DNA of 64,000 bases from Thioalkalivibrio sp. ALJ16 (GTDB lineage Bacteria; Pseudomonadota; Gammaproteobacteria; Ectothiorhodospirales; Ectothiorhodospiraceae): NCBI RefSeq assembly GCF_000377345.1, contig NZ_KB898046.1, positions 29,919 through 93,918 of the forward strand, given 5' to 3'. Both the position numbers and the translations under genes were made by a program. The notes beneath the pieces are model-generated. The model was not told the DNA's origin and did not search any database. It was given only the letters and a program-made list of their open reading frames with translations. Positions 8,105 through 16,548 of this stretch are shown in pieces (within the stretch, counting starts at the first letter, position 1; each line of letters opens with the position of its first letter).

Positions 8105-9274
8105 ATGTTTCCTCATAAGATTTTGCGCCTGTTGGTGCTGGTTGGGCTCGTGGTGCTGCTGGCGGCCTGTGGCGGGGCGGAGCCGCCGGATGCGCGCGAG
8201 GCCGAGGTGTCCGGCCTGCGCGTGGGCGAGGCCCTGGGCGGGGAGGAGACGGACGGGTTCCGCCGCGCCGATGCGCCGCGGGAATTCGAGTTTCCGCGTG
8301 ATCACGGGCCGCATCCGGGGTTTCGTAACGAGTGGTGGTATGTGACCGGCAATCTCGACGGGCCGGAGGGCGAGCGGCTGGGCTTTCACATCACCTTCTT
8401 CCGCGTCGGGCTCGCACCGGAGCTTTCGGGGGATGCCCGCTGGCACGAATCGGCCTGGGCCAGCCCGGATATCTGGATGGCGCATACGGCGGTGGTCGAT
8501 CGCGAGGCCGGGCACCACGCCTCCGAGGAGCGCTTCGTGCGCGACGGGGCGGGGCTGGCGGGTGCGTCCGATCCGGTCGGTCGGGTCTGGGCCGAGGACT
8601 GGCAGCTCGCGCATCTGGACCGGGACCGCTGGACGCTGGACTTCAGCGTGGACGACTACCGGCTGGCGCTGGAACTGGAGCCCCTGCGCGGCCCGGTCCT
8701 CCAGGGCGAGGCGGGGCTCAGCCAGAAGGGTCCGGAACCGGGCAATGCCTCCTACTACTACTCCATGCCACGCATCGCGGTGCGCGGGGAGGTCGAGCGC
8801 GCGCAGCACGGGCGCCTGGCGGTAACGGGTCAGGCCTGGATGGACCGCGAGTGGAGCACCAGTGCGCTGTCCGAGGATCAGGTGGGCTGGGACTGGTTCG
8901 CGCTGCAGTTCGCCGACGGGCTGGACGTGATGTACTACCAGCTGCGCAAGGCGGACGGGCAGCCACACCCGCTATCCAAGGGCCGCTGGATGCCGGCGGA
9001 CGCCGACGACCGGCTGCTGGAGCCCGCGCAGGTCGAACTGGAGCCCCGGCGCTGGGCCACGCAGCCCTCCGGCAACCGCTATCCGGTGGAGTGGGCCATG
9101 CTTATCGCGCCGCCGGACGGCTCGGCGTCACGCGAATTCACCGTGCGCGCGATCCGCGACGAACAGGAGATGGACACCGTGATCCGCTATTGGGAGGGCG
9201 CCGTGGATATCCTCGACCCGGACGGCGAGGCTATCGGGCGAGGCTTTGTGGAACTGACGGGGTACGACGACTAG
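8105..9274 (+). CDS. AttH/CrtC-like lipoprotein (lipocalin-like hydrolase family)
   Basis: The 389-residue protein has a lipoprotein signal peptide: a hydrophobic stretch followed by the lipobox LLAAC, cysteine near residue 22. The mature part is a CrtC/AttH-like double-lipocalin domain. Recognisable pieces are DHGPHPGFRNEWWYVTGNL, FFRVGLAP, ASPDIWMAHTAV, SYYYSMPR and WMDREWSTS. Members of this family sit next to FtsX-type ABC transporters (AttEFGH), as here, and are predicted to act on or carry an apolar substrate. The REP pair separates it from the permease. The ATG at 8105 has only a weak ribosome binding site, partly supplied by the repeat edge. Confidence 0.8.
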   Translation: MFPHKILRLLVLVGLVVLLAACGGAEPPDAREAEVSGLRVGEALGGEETDGFRRADAPREFEFPRDHGPHPGFRNEWWYVTGNLDGPEGERLGFHITFFRVGLAPELSGDARWHESAWASPDIWMAHTAVVDREAGHHASEERFVRDGAGLAGASDPVGRVWAEDWQLAHLDRDRWTLDFSVDDYRLALELEPLRGPVLQGEAGLSQKGPEPGNASYYYSMPRIAVRGEVERAQHGRLAVTGQAWMDREWSTSALSEDQVGWDWFALQFADGLDVMYYQLRKADGQPHPLSKGRWMPADADDRLLEPAQVELEPRRWATQPSGNRYPVEWAMLIAPPDGSASREFTVRAIRDEQEMDTVIRYWEGAVDILDPDGEAIGRGFVELTGYDD

Positions 9275-9283
9275 GGCGTTTCT

Positions 9284-9507
9284 ACCACAGAGCGCACAGA
9301 GGACACGGAGAACAGCCAGGTCAAATGCGAAAAGCATTCACAGGAAGATTGGAAGACCGGAAGGCTTTTTTGGGTGCCGGCAGTGCTGCATCCGGGTCAT
9401 GATCAGCCCTGGCGCGCAGGGCTAACCCGGGCACCCCACAGCAACCCTTCCTTCCAATCTTCCTGTTAATCGCTTTTGACCTGGCTGTTCTCCGTGTCCT
9501 CTGTGGT
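9284..9507. repeat. Fold-back element, copy A
   Basis: Long imperfect terminal inverted repeats of about 65 bp: ACCACAG...AGGACACGGAGAACAGCC...TCACAGGAAGATTGGAAG at 9284-9354, and the complement at 9444-9507. The left arm carries a 7-bp insertion, AGCGCAC. There is no coding capacity. This is the most complete of four copies in the window. Confidence 0.75.
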
Positions 9508-9557
9508 GCAACAGGACGGCCTGCAGGAGAGGGGTGGCGCGATGCCACCCCGGGCTG

Positions 9558-9758
9558 TTACCAGTCCATCGCCTCGTGCGGGATGTCGAGGTCGAAGTCG
9601 TCCTGAAGGTGGGCGCGCAGGGCGCGTTCTTCCATTAGGCGTTCCAGGGTGCGGCGGGCGGCATGACGCGCCGGGCCACGGTCGTTGACGAGCTGAGTGT
9701 CGAACAGGCTGGCGATCTCGTCGGCGCCATCAGTCGCGTCGTCGATCGTCGGATCCAT
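9558..9758 (-). CDS. Small acidic protein of unknown function
   Basis: A 66-residue protein starts at an ATG preceded by AGGAGA; an upstream in-frame TTG is less likely. The N-terminal half is acidic and low in complexity. The C-terminal half, with RRTLERLMEERALRAHL and then DDFDLD, resembles the small gammaproteobacterial proteins annotated as PA3496-like. I cannot confirm that family by eye. It has no signal peptide or membrane segment and stands alone between the fold-back element and msrP. Confidence 0.55.
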   Translation of the reverse strand: MDPTIDDATDGADEIASLFDTQLVNDRGPARHAARRTLERLMEERALRAHLQDDFDLDIPHEAMDW

Positions 9759-9974
9759 TGTCGGGTCTCCTGACAAGCCGGCCGGGCCACCCCGGACTGC
9801 GGTATCAGAAAAGCCTTATAAAGGGTTTTCGGACCTGCGCAAGCAGAAAATTCTTATGCTCGCGCGTGTCTCCTTATGGTGCTTGGGTGGCGAACTCGGA
9901 CGGATACGGCTGGTCCATGGAGCACGAGCGGTTGCGCTTTCCGCCGCCGTGTGACCCATTCGCGAGGGCCGAGC

Positions 9975-10952
9975 ATGCTGATCCGTACCCGACGTCGTTC
10001 CGAGTGTTCCCGTAGCGAGGTCACGCCTCGGGAGATCTACGCCCGCAGGCGCGAGTTCCTGCGCGCAGGCGTCGGTCTCGGGGCCGGCGTGGCGCTCGGC
10101 AGTCTTGGCATGGCGCTGCCTGCTGCGGCGGCCCTGCGCGGGTACGAGCTGGAGTTCGAGCCGAGTGCGTTCTCGACCGACGAGGCGAAGACCTCGTACG
10201 ACGAGATCACCAGTTACAACAATTTCTTCGAGATGGGCCCCGGCAAGGGGGATCCAAAGACCTACGCCGACCAGCTAAAGACGGACCCCTGGACCATCAC
10301 CGTGGACGGGCTGTGCGACAACCCGGGCGAGTACGCGGTGGAGGACTTCATTAGCCCCTGGTCGCTGGAGGAGCGCATCTACCGCATGCGCTGCGTGGAG
10401 GGCTGGTCCATGGTGATCCCCTGGATCGGCTTCGAGCTCAACCGCATCATCGAAAAGGCGGCGCCGCGGGGCGATGCCCGCTATGTAGCGTTCGAGAGCA
10501 TTCACGATCCGGAAAACCTGCGGGGGCAGCGCCCCCGGCGCCGGGCCAGTTCCGGTGGGCTGCAGTGGCCCTATACCGAGGGCCTGCGCCTGGACGAGGC
10601 GATGCACCCGTTGACCATCCTCGCGGTGGGTCTGTACGACGAGGTGCTGCCGAATCAGAACGGGGCGCCGCTACGCCTGGTCGTGCCCTGGAAATACGGT
10701 TTCAAGAGCATCAAGTCCATCCAGCACATCCGCTTCGTCGAGGGCCAGCCGCCGACCCTGTGGAACCAGGCGCAGCCGGACGAATACGGCTTCTACAGCA
10801 ATGTGAACCCGAACGTGGACCATCCGCGCTGGTCGCAGCGCACCGAGCGGCGGATCGGCGAGTTCCGGCGCCAGCGAACGGAGATGTTCAATGGCTACGG
10901 AGACGAGGTCGCCTCGCTGTACGAGGGCATGGACCTGCGCGAGTACTTCTGA
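9975..10952 (+). CDS. msrP: Protein-methionine-sulfoxide reductase catalytic subunit MsrP
   Basis: A 325-residue molybdopterin enzyme that reduces oxidised methionines in periplasmic proteins. A Tat signal (RRREFLRAG at 25-33, then a hydrophobic stretch ending in AAAA) exports it folded. C140, in RMRCVEGWSM, is the expected molybdenum ligand. The conserved VPWKYGFKSIK and HPRWSQ segments of the family are present. I chose the ATG at 9975 because GCGAGGG precedes it; the frame extends upstream without conservation. Its membrane partner MsrQ follows 21 bp downstream. Confidence 0.92.
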   Translation: MLIRTRRRSECSRSEVTPREIYARRREFLRAGVGLGAGVALGSLGMALPAAAALRGYELEFEPSAFSTDEAKTSYDEITSYNNFFEMGPGKGDPKTYADQLKTDPWTITVDGLCDNPGEYAVEDFISPWSLEERIYRMRCVEGWSMVIPWIGFELNRIIEKAAPRGDARYVAFESIHDPENLRGQRPRRRASSGGLQWPYTEGLRLDEAMHPLTILAVGLYDEVLPNQNGAPLRLVVPWKYGFKSIKSIQHIRFVEGQPPTLWNQAQPDEYGFYSNVNPNVDHPRWSQRTERRIGEFRRQRTEMFNGYGDEVASLYEGMDLREYF

Positions 10953-10973
10953 ACGGGTGCTGGCTGAACCGGT

Positions 10974-11624
10974 GTGGGTGTGACGGTTTCAAAAGAACGC
11001 GCTGGGGGGCTGTCGCCACGAGCGGTCTGGTGGGCGGTGCTGCTGGTGTCGCTACTGCCCGCGCTCTGGATCGGCCTGCGCACGCTGGGCGGCTTTGGCG
11101 GGCTGGGCGTGAACCCGGTCGAGAAGCTGCTGGAGCTCTCCGGCACCCACGCGATGATCGCGCTGCTGGTGGCGCTGGCGGTGACGCCGTTGCGGCAGCT
11201 GACGGGGTTTGCCTGGATTGCCCGGCTGCGGCGCATGCTGGGCCTGGTCGCGTTCGTCTACGTGACTGCGCATGCACTGATCTGGCTCGGGGTGGACCTG
11301 TTCTTTGACTGGGAGCTGGTGTTCTATGACCTGACCGAGCGCCCGTTTGTGATGGTGGGGTTTGCGGCCTGGGTGATCCTGCTGCTCCTGACACTGACCT
11401 CGACCACTGCGGCGCAGCGCTGGCTGCGCCGGAAATGGCTCTGGCTGCATCGGGGGGTGTATGTGGCCGGCGTGCTGGCGGTGCTGCACTTCCTGTGGCT
11501 GGCCCGTGCCGACTATGCCGAGGTCGCGCTGTACGCGGCCATCCTGACGGCCCTGCTGGGCTGGCGCATCGCCTACCGCTGGCACAGCCGCCGGGTCCAG
11601 GCCCGCCGCCGCGCCGCCGCCTGA
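10974..11624 (+). CDS. msrQ: MsrQ, heme-binding membrane subunit of the MsrPQ system
   Basis: A 216-residue ferric-reductase-like membrane protein with about six hydrophobic helices, including histidines expected to bind heme b (SGTHAMIAL, YVTAHALIW, WLHRGVYVAG, LHFLWL). It passes electrons from the quinone pool or a flavin to MsrP. The start is a GTG; 10974 and 10980 are both possible. The order msrP-msrQ is the standard operon. Confidence 0.9.
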   Translation: MGVTVSKERAGGLSPRAVWWAVLLVSLLPALWIGLRTLGGFGGLGVNPVEKLLELSGTHAMIALLVALAVTPLRQLTGFAWIARLRRMLGLVAFVYVTAHALIWLGVDLFFDWELVFYDLTERPFVMVGFAAWVILLLLTLTSTTAAQRWLRRKWLWLHRGVYVAGVLAVLHFLWLARADYAEVALYAAILTALLGWRIAYRWHSRRVQARRRAAA

Positions 11625-11633
11625 AGGTCCGGG

Positions 11634-11787
11634 TCAAGGGGGTTTCACAGGAAGACGGGAAGACAGGAAGCTTCTGATTGTGGAGGCTGAGATTTCGCCC
11701 ACCGCGCGATGCTAGCCGCCGCGCCGGGGATGCCACCTCACCAATAACCCTTCCTGACTCCCCATCTTCCTGTTAACGCTTTTCGCC
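11634..11787. repeat. Fold-back element, copy B
   Basis: The left arm is TTTCACAGGAAGACGGGAAG and onward (11643-11671). The right arm is the complement at 11747-11776, reading CTTCCTG...CATCTTCCTGTTAACG. It lies between the 3' ends of the convergent msrQ and argF and may act as a shared transcript end. Confidence 0.65.
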
Positions 11788-11788
11788 C

Positions 11789-12718
11789 TCAAGACGGCGG
11801 CTGGCCGGCGTTTAGGGTGATGAGGAACTCGAGCAGGGCCTTCTGCGCGTGCAGGCGATTTTCGGCCTCGTCCCAGACGACGCTTTGCGGGCCTTCCAGC
11901 ACCTCTGTCGAGACCTCTTCCTCGCGGTGGGCGGGGAGGCAGTGCATGAACAGGGCATCGTCGTTGGCCAGGCGCATCAGGTCGGCATCGACGAAGAAGC
12001 CGGTAAACGCGCGGCGGCGCGCGCTCTTTTCCTGCTCCTGGCCCATGCTGGCCCAAACATCGGTGACGACCAGGTCCGCGCCTTCGGCGGCGGCGCGGGC
12101 ATCGCGGGTCAGTTCGAAGTGTTCGCGCGTGGTATCGACGACGCCGGGTTCCGGATCGTAGCCCTCGGGGCAGGCGGCCACCAGCTGGAAGTCCAGCAGG
12201 CGCGCGGCGTACATGTAGCTGTGGCACATGTTGTTGCCGTCGCCGATCCAGGCCACGCGCTTGCCGTGGATATCGCCGCGATGTTCGAAATAGGTCTGCA
12301 GGTCGGCCAGCAGCTGGGCCGGGTGTTCGAAGTCGGTCAGGCCGTTGATGACGGGCACCGAGGCGTGCTTGGCGAACAGCTCGATCTTCTCGTGTTCGTA
12401 GGTGCGGATCATCACGCAGTCGACCATGCGCGAGAGCACGCGGGCGGTGTCCTCGATCGGCTCGCCACGGCCCAGCTGGGTGTCGCGCGGGGACAGGAAC
12501 AGGGCGTTGCCACCCAGCTGCTGCATGCCCACCTCGAACGAGACCCGGGTCCGGGTGGAGGACTTCTCGAAGATCATGCCCAGGGTCTTCCCGCGCAGCA
12601 GATCGTCATGGTGTTCGCCGGACTTCAGTTGCTGCTTGAGCTCAATCGCGCGCTGAATAAGGGCGCGGGTCTCGTCTCCGGAGAGGTCGAGAAACGAGAG
12701 GTAGTGGCGTGGGTTCAT
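11789..12718 (-). CDS. argF: Ornithine carbamoyltransferase
   Basis: A 309-residue OTCase that makes citrulline from ornithine and carbamoyl phosphate in arginine synthesis. The carbamoyl-phosphate loop SSTRTR (53-58), HPAQLLADL and the catalytic HCLPAHR near the C-terminus are intact. The ATG at 12718 overlaps the TGA of argD by 4 bp, so translation is probably coupled. A longer upstream frame is a shadow of argD. Confidence 0.95.
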   Translation of the reverse strand: MNPRHYLSFLDLSGDETRALIQRAIELKQQLKSGEHHDDLLRGKTLGMIFEKSSTRTRVSFEVGMQQLGGNALFLSPRDTQLGRGEPIEDTARVLSRMVDCVMIRTYEHEKIELFAKHASVPVINGLTDFEHPAQLLADLQTYFEHRGDIHGKRVAWIGDGNNMCHSYMYAARLLDFQLVAACPEGYDPEPGVVDTTREHFELTRDARAAAEGADLVVTDVWASMGQEQEKSARRRAFTGFFVDADLMRLANDDALFMHCLPAHREEEVSTEVLEGPQSVVWDEAENRLHAQKALLEFLITLNAGQPPS

Positions 12719-13911
12719 GCGGGGACCTCGTTCGCTTGGGGGGAGGCAAGAAAGGCCTCCACCAGGTCGGCTACGGTGGCGGCGATCTGTTCCACCTGGG
12801 CGTCGTCGATGATGAGCGGGGGCAGCAGGCGGATCACCCGCTCGGCGGTTACGTTGAGGATCAGCCCTCGTTCCAGGGCGGCCATCACCAGCTCGCCGGC
12901 AGGGCGGTCGAGTTCGACCCCGATCATCAGGCCGCGACCGCGTACGGCGACCACGCCGGTATGCGCGGCGAGGCGGTCGCGCAGCCGTGCCAGCAGCAGC
13001 TCGCCCTGGCGTGCGGCCTGTTCGCACAGGGCCTCGTCCTGCATCACGTCGAGCACGGCCAGTGCGGCCCGGCATACCAGCGGGTTGCCGCCGAACGTGG
13101 TCCCGTGCATGCCGGGGCTGAACAGGTCCCGGGCGGCGCCGGCGACTAGATTGGCACCGATCGGGATGCCATTGCCCAGACCCTTGGCCAGGCTGATCAC
13201 GTCCGGGGTGACGGCCTCGTGCTGGAACGCAAACCAGTGGCCGGTCCGGCCGATGCCGGCCTGGATCTCGTCCAGCATCAGCAGCCAGCCGGTGCGGTCG
13301 CACAGTTCGCGCAGGCGCCGCAGGTAGCCGGGGGGCGGGACATGAATCCCGCCTTCGCCGGTGACCGGCTCGACCAGAATGGCGACCACGTCAGGGTCGG
13401 TTGCCAGCGCCTCGACCGCATCGGCGTCCCCGTGCGCTACGTGCACGAAGCCGGAGACCAGGGGTTCGAAGCCGGCCCGGACCTTTGCGTTGCCGGTGGC
13501 CGACAGAGTCGCCATGGTGCGGCCATGGAAGCTGCCCTCCATCACCACGATTTTGGGCTCGGCGACGCCGCGGGCGCGGCCATGCAGGCGGGCGAGCTTG
13601 ATCGCCGCTTCATTGGCCTCTGCGCCGGAATTGCAGAAGAAGGCGCGGTCCATGCCGGACAGCGCGCACAGGCGCCGCGCCAGCTGTTCCTGCAGCGGGA
13701 TGCGATAGAGGTTCGAGGTGTGTACCAGGGTGCTGGCCTGGTCGCAGACGGCCTGGGCCACCTTGGGGTGGGCATGCCCGAGGCCACACACCGCGATCCC
13801 CGACAGCGCGTCGAGATAGCGCTTGCCGTCGGTATCCCACAGCCAGGCGCCTTCGCCGCGCTCGAAGGCAACGGGCAGGCGCTTGTAGGTGTTCTGCAGG
13901 GCGTCGCTCAT
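12715..13911 (-). CDS. argD: Acetylornithine aminotransferase
   Basis: A 398-residue class III, PLP-dependent aminotransferase of arginine biosynthesis. The PLP lysine is in SLAKGLGNG. The phosphate-binding GAEANEAA and the [12 protein letters not shown] segment are present. The ATG at 13911 matches the usual start of the family (about 400 residues). It is followed directly by argF. A GC-rich hairpin ahead of it ends the sodB transcript. Confidence 0.93.
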   Translation of the reverse strand: MSDALQNTYKRLPVAFERGEGAWLWDTDGKRYLDALSGIAVCGLGHAHPKVAQAVCDQASTLVHTSNLYRIPLQEQLARRLCALSGMDRAFFCNSGAEANEAAIKLARLHGRARGVAEPKIVVMEGSFHGRTMATLSATGNAKVRAGFEPLVSGFVHVAHGDADAVEALATDPDVVAILVEPVTGEGGIHVPPPGYLRRLRELCDRTGWLLMLDEIQAGIGRTGHWFAFQHEAVTPDVISLAKGLGNGIPIGANLVAGAARDLFSPGMHGTTFGGNPLVCRAALAVLDVMQDEALCEQAARQGELLLARLRDRLAAHTGVVAVRGRGLMIGVELDRPAGELVMAALERGLILNVTAERVIRLLPPLIIDDAQVEQIAATVADLVEAFLASPQANEVPA

Positions 13912-13921
13912 GGGGTTCTCC

Positions 13922-13954
13922 GAAACCAAAGAGCCGGCGGAGGGCCGCCGGCTC
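13922..13954 (-). terminator. Terminator after sodB
   Basis: On the minus strand a perfect 10-bp stem, GAGCCGGCGG/CCGCCGGCTC, with a 4-nt loop (13931-13954) is followed by CTTTGGTTT. It lies between sodB and argD. Confidence 0.55.
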
Positions 13955-14014
13955 GATGAAAGGCGCGGCCGCGCCATGCGGCCAAAGGCGCCAAGTATAT
14001 CGCCGCTTGGGGCG

Positions 14015-14596
14015 TTACTTCATCTGCTGGGCAACGAAGTCCCAGTTCACCACGGCCCAGAAGTTCTCGAGGTACTTCGGGCGGGCATTGCGGTAATCGA
14101 TGTAGTAGGCGTGTTCCCAGACATCGCAGGTCAGCAGCGGGGTCTTGCCATCACGCATCGGATTCGCGGCGTTGGAGGTATTCACGATCTCCAGCGAGCC
14201 GTCGCCGTTCTGCACCAGCCAGGTCCAGCCGGAACCGAAGTTGGCGACCGCGGAGTCGTTGAACTTTTCCTTGAAGGCATCGAACGAACCGAAGGCGCTG
14301 TTGATCGCGTCGGCCAGCTTGCCGGACGGCTCGCCGCCGGCGTCCGGACCCATGCAGTTGAAGTAGAAGGTATGGTTCCAGACCTGGGCGCCATTGTTGA
14401 AGATGCCGCCGGCCGGGGCCTTCTTGACGATGTCTTCCAGCGTGGCGTTTTCGAACTCGGAGCCCGGCAGCAGGCCGTTCAGCTTGGTCACGTAGGTCGC
14501 GTGGTGCTTGTCGTGATGGAATTCCAGCGTCTCGGCGGAGATGTGCGGCTCCAGCGCGTTCTTGGCATAGGGCAGTTCGGGCAGTTCGTAGGCCAT
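14015..14596 (-). CDS. sodB: Iron superoxide dismutase
   Basis: A 193-residue cytoplasmic Fe-SOD that disproportionates superoxide. The metal ligands are visible: H27 in FHHDKHH, the histidine in WNHTFYF, and the aspartate and histidine in DVWEHAYYIDY. The spacing and the AVANFGSGW segment fit the Fe type rather than Mn. It is divergent from the symporter gene and shares a 188-bp promoter region with it. Confidence 0.95.
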   Translation of the reverse strand: MAYELPELPYAKNALEPHISAETLEFHHDKHHATYVTKLNGLLPGSEFENATLEDIVKKAPAGGIFNNGAQVWNHTFYFNCMGPDAGGEPSGKLADAINSAFGSFDAFKEKFNDSAVANFGSGWTWLVQNGDGSLEIVNTSNAANPMRDGKTPLLTCDVWEHAYYIDYRNARPKYLENFWAVVNWDFVAQQMK

Positions 14597-14671
14597 GAAA
14601 GACTCCTTGATTCGTGTCGTGAGAAACTGGATGAACGGTGCCCCGGGCGGGGACCGTCCTGTAACGCGTCA

Positions 14672-14700
14672 ACGATAGTCACGTTGCCCGGGTGATGCAA
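14672..14700 (-). promoter_or_regulatory. Candidate sodB promoter
   Basis: Minus strand: -35 TTGCAT (14695-14700), 17-bp spacer, -10 TATCGT (14672-14677). It overlaps the divergent promoter of the symporter gene. Confidence 0.4.
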
Positions 14701-14711
14701 TTCCCGATAAT
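14684..14711 (+). promoter_or_regulatory. Candidate promoter for the DASS symporter
   Basis: -35 TTGCCC (14684-14689), 16-bp spacer, -10 GATAAT (14706-14711). An imperfect hairpin (about 14725-14753) follows in the leader. Confidence 0.45.
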
Positions 14712-14784
14712 GAGGGTTGGTTTTAAGGAAGCGCGGATTTTCCGCGTTGCCTTATCAACAGGCCCCTCCTGAACACAGAGGCCC

Positions 14785-16296
14785 ATGGCGGACAGCGACG
14801 ACACGTCACGGCAACCCGAAACTGCGGCCCCGGCACCCGCTCCGGTGAACTGGCGCGGGCGCATCGGCCTGATGCTCGGCCCGGCGATCTTCGGGCTGTT
14901 CCTGGTGATACCGGCACCGGCGGCATTCGAGCCGGCGGCCTGGTGGGTGCTGGGGCTGACCCTGTTCATGGCGACCTGGTGGATCAGCGAGGCGTTGCCG
15001 CTGCCGGTCACGGCGCTTTTGCCGATTGCACTGCTGCCGCTGCTGGGTGTGGTTCCGATGGACGAGGCGACCGCACCCTACGCCAACCCGATCATCTTCC
15101 TGTTCATGGGCGGCTTCGCGATTGCGCTGGCGGTGCAGCGATGGAATCTGCATCGGCGCATGGCGCTGGCGATCCTCGTGCGTTCGGGGGATCACCTGCA
15201 CATGCTGGTCGGGGCGTTCATGCTGGCGACGGCGGGGCTTTCGATGTGGGTCAGCAACACCGCGACGGCGGCCCTGATGCTGCCGATTGCGCTGTCGGTG
15301 CTGGCCCTGATCGAGAAAGGCGCGCAACCGAGCGGGCAGGGGGCAGGTGCCGATGCGCGGCGACCCGCGCTGGCCCTGCTGCTGGGGATTGCATTCGCCG
15401 CGAACATCGGCGGCATGGCGACGATTATCGGCTCGCCCCCGAATGCGCTGACCGCCGCCTACCTGGCGGACCGGCACGCCATCGAGATCGGTTTCGTGCA
15501 GTGGATGCTGCTGGGCCTGCCCCTGGCCGCGACGCTGCTGGCGCTGGCCTGGTGGCTGCTGACGCGCTGGGTCTTTCCCGTCCATCGGGTGCGCCTCAAT
15601 GGCCTGGCCTCGCTGCTGGACGAGCAGCGTGCCGAGGTGGGGGCCTGGTCGGTCGCGGAGAAACGGGTGGCGGGGGTGTTCGCGCTGGTCGCCCTGCTGT
15701 GGTTGTCGCGCCCATTGCTGGATGACTGGCTGCCGCTGGAGCTGACCGACGCCGGTATCGCGATACTCGGGGCGGGCCTGCTGTTTCTGCTGCCTTCGGG
15801 CTCGCGCGAGCAGCGCGCGCTGCTGGCCTGGGACAATACCCGGGAGCTGCCCTGGGGCGTGCTGCTGCTGGTCGGCGGCGGTCTGAGCCTGGGGGCGGCG
15901 ATCGAGTCCAGTGGCCTGGCGGAGCTCGCGGCCGATGCCCTGATCGCGGCGCAGGCCTGGCCGTTGATCCTGGTAATGGGCGGGGTGGTCGTGGTCACCA
16001 TGGCGCTCTCCCACGTGACCAGCAATACCGCCACCGCGGCCACCCTGCTGCCCCTGGTGGCGGCGCTGGCGATGCGCATGGAGATTCCCGTGCTGTTGCT
16101 GGCCCTGCCGGTGGCCTTCGCGGCCTCGGTGGCCTTCATGCTGCCGGTGGCTACGCCGCCCAATGCCATTGTGTTCGCGAGCAACCGCCTGCGCGTGGTC
16201 GACATGATCCGCGGTGGTGCACCGCTGTCGCTGGTGGCGATCCTGCTGGTCAGCCTCGCGGTGTATTTCCTCGCCGAACGCCTCGTACTTGCCTGA
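14785..16296 (+). CDS. DASS/SLC13-family sodium-coupled anion symporter
   Basis: A 503-residue inner-membrane transporter of the divalent anion:sodium symporter family (dicarboxylates or sulfate). About a dozen hydrophobic segments begin after residue 30. Both SNT signature loops are present, SNTATAALMLP and SNTATAATLLP, each followed by helical hairpin sequence, along with PPNAL and TPPNAIVF. The exact anion cannot be called. The N-terminal 25 residues are proline/alanine-rich and probably cytoplasmic. Confidence 0.85.
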   Translation: MADSDDTSRQPETAAPAPAPVNWRGRIGLMLGPAIFGLFLVIPAPAAFEPAAWWVLGLTLFMATWWISEALPLPVTALLPIALLPLLGVVPMDEATAPYANPIIFLFMGGFAIALAVQRWNLHRRMALAILVRSGDHLHMLVGAFMLATAGLSMWVSNTATAALMLPIALSVLALIEKGAQPSGQGAGADARRPALALLLGIAFAANIGGMATIIGSPPNALTAAYLADRHAIEIGFVQWMLLGLPLAATLLALAWWLLTRWVFPVHRVRLNGLASLLDEQRAEVGAWSVAEKRVAGVFALVALLWLSRPLLDDWLPLELTDAGIAILGAGLLFLLPSGSREQRALLAWDNTRELPWGVLLLVGGGLSLGAAIESSGLAELAADALIAAQAWPLILVMGGVVVVTMALSHVTSNTATAATLLPLVAALAMRMEIPVLLLALPVAFAASVAFMLPVATPPNAIVFASNRLRVVDMIRGGAPLSLVAILLVSLAVYFLAERLVLA

Positions 16297-16453
16297 CGGG
16301 CCGTCCCGTCTCTGTGCCGGCCCCGTTCCGCGTTGGCCTTGCGGGCTACCGGTTTGCACCCTGTGTCGGTAGAATCCCGCGCCCTTCGGCGCTCGTCAGC
16401 GTCTACAGTTATCGGTAGAGCCAGCGATGGTGGGCAGTGTGGGATGGTTTCGC

Positions 16454-16480
16454 TCAAGTCCCCGCGACCGCAGCCGTTAA
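16454..16480 (+). promoter_or_regulatory. Candidate sigma-28 (FliA) promoter
   Basis: TCAAGTCC (16454-16461), exactly 11 bp, then GCCGTTAA (16473-16480). This matches the flagellar TAAAGTTT-N11-GCCGATAA consensus at 12 of 16 positions, with the -10 part 7 of 8. It lies 68 bp before the chemoreceptor start. A sigma-70-like TAGAAT also occurs near 16370. Confidence 0.55.
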
Positions 16481-16548
16481 ACAGCCTGTAACCCGGCGAC
16501 CCCGTGCATGCCGGAAAACGAGATCGCAGGGACTGAGGGAGCCCACAC

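Noticed and set aside
12715..13303. Long N-terminal extension of ArgF (504 codons)
   Set aside because: The extra part is the argD coding region read in another frame; the family start is the ATG at 12718 overlapping the argD stop.
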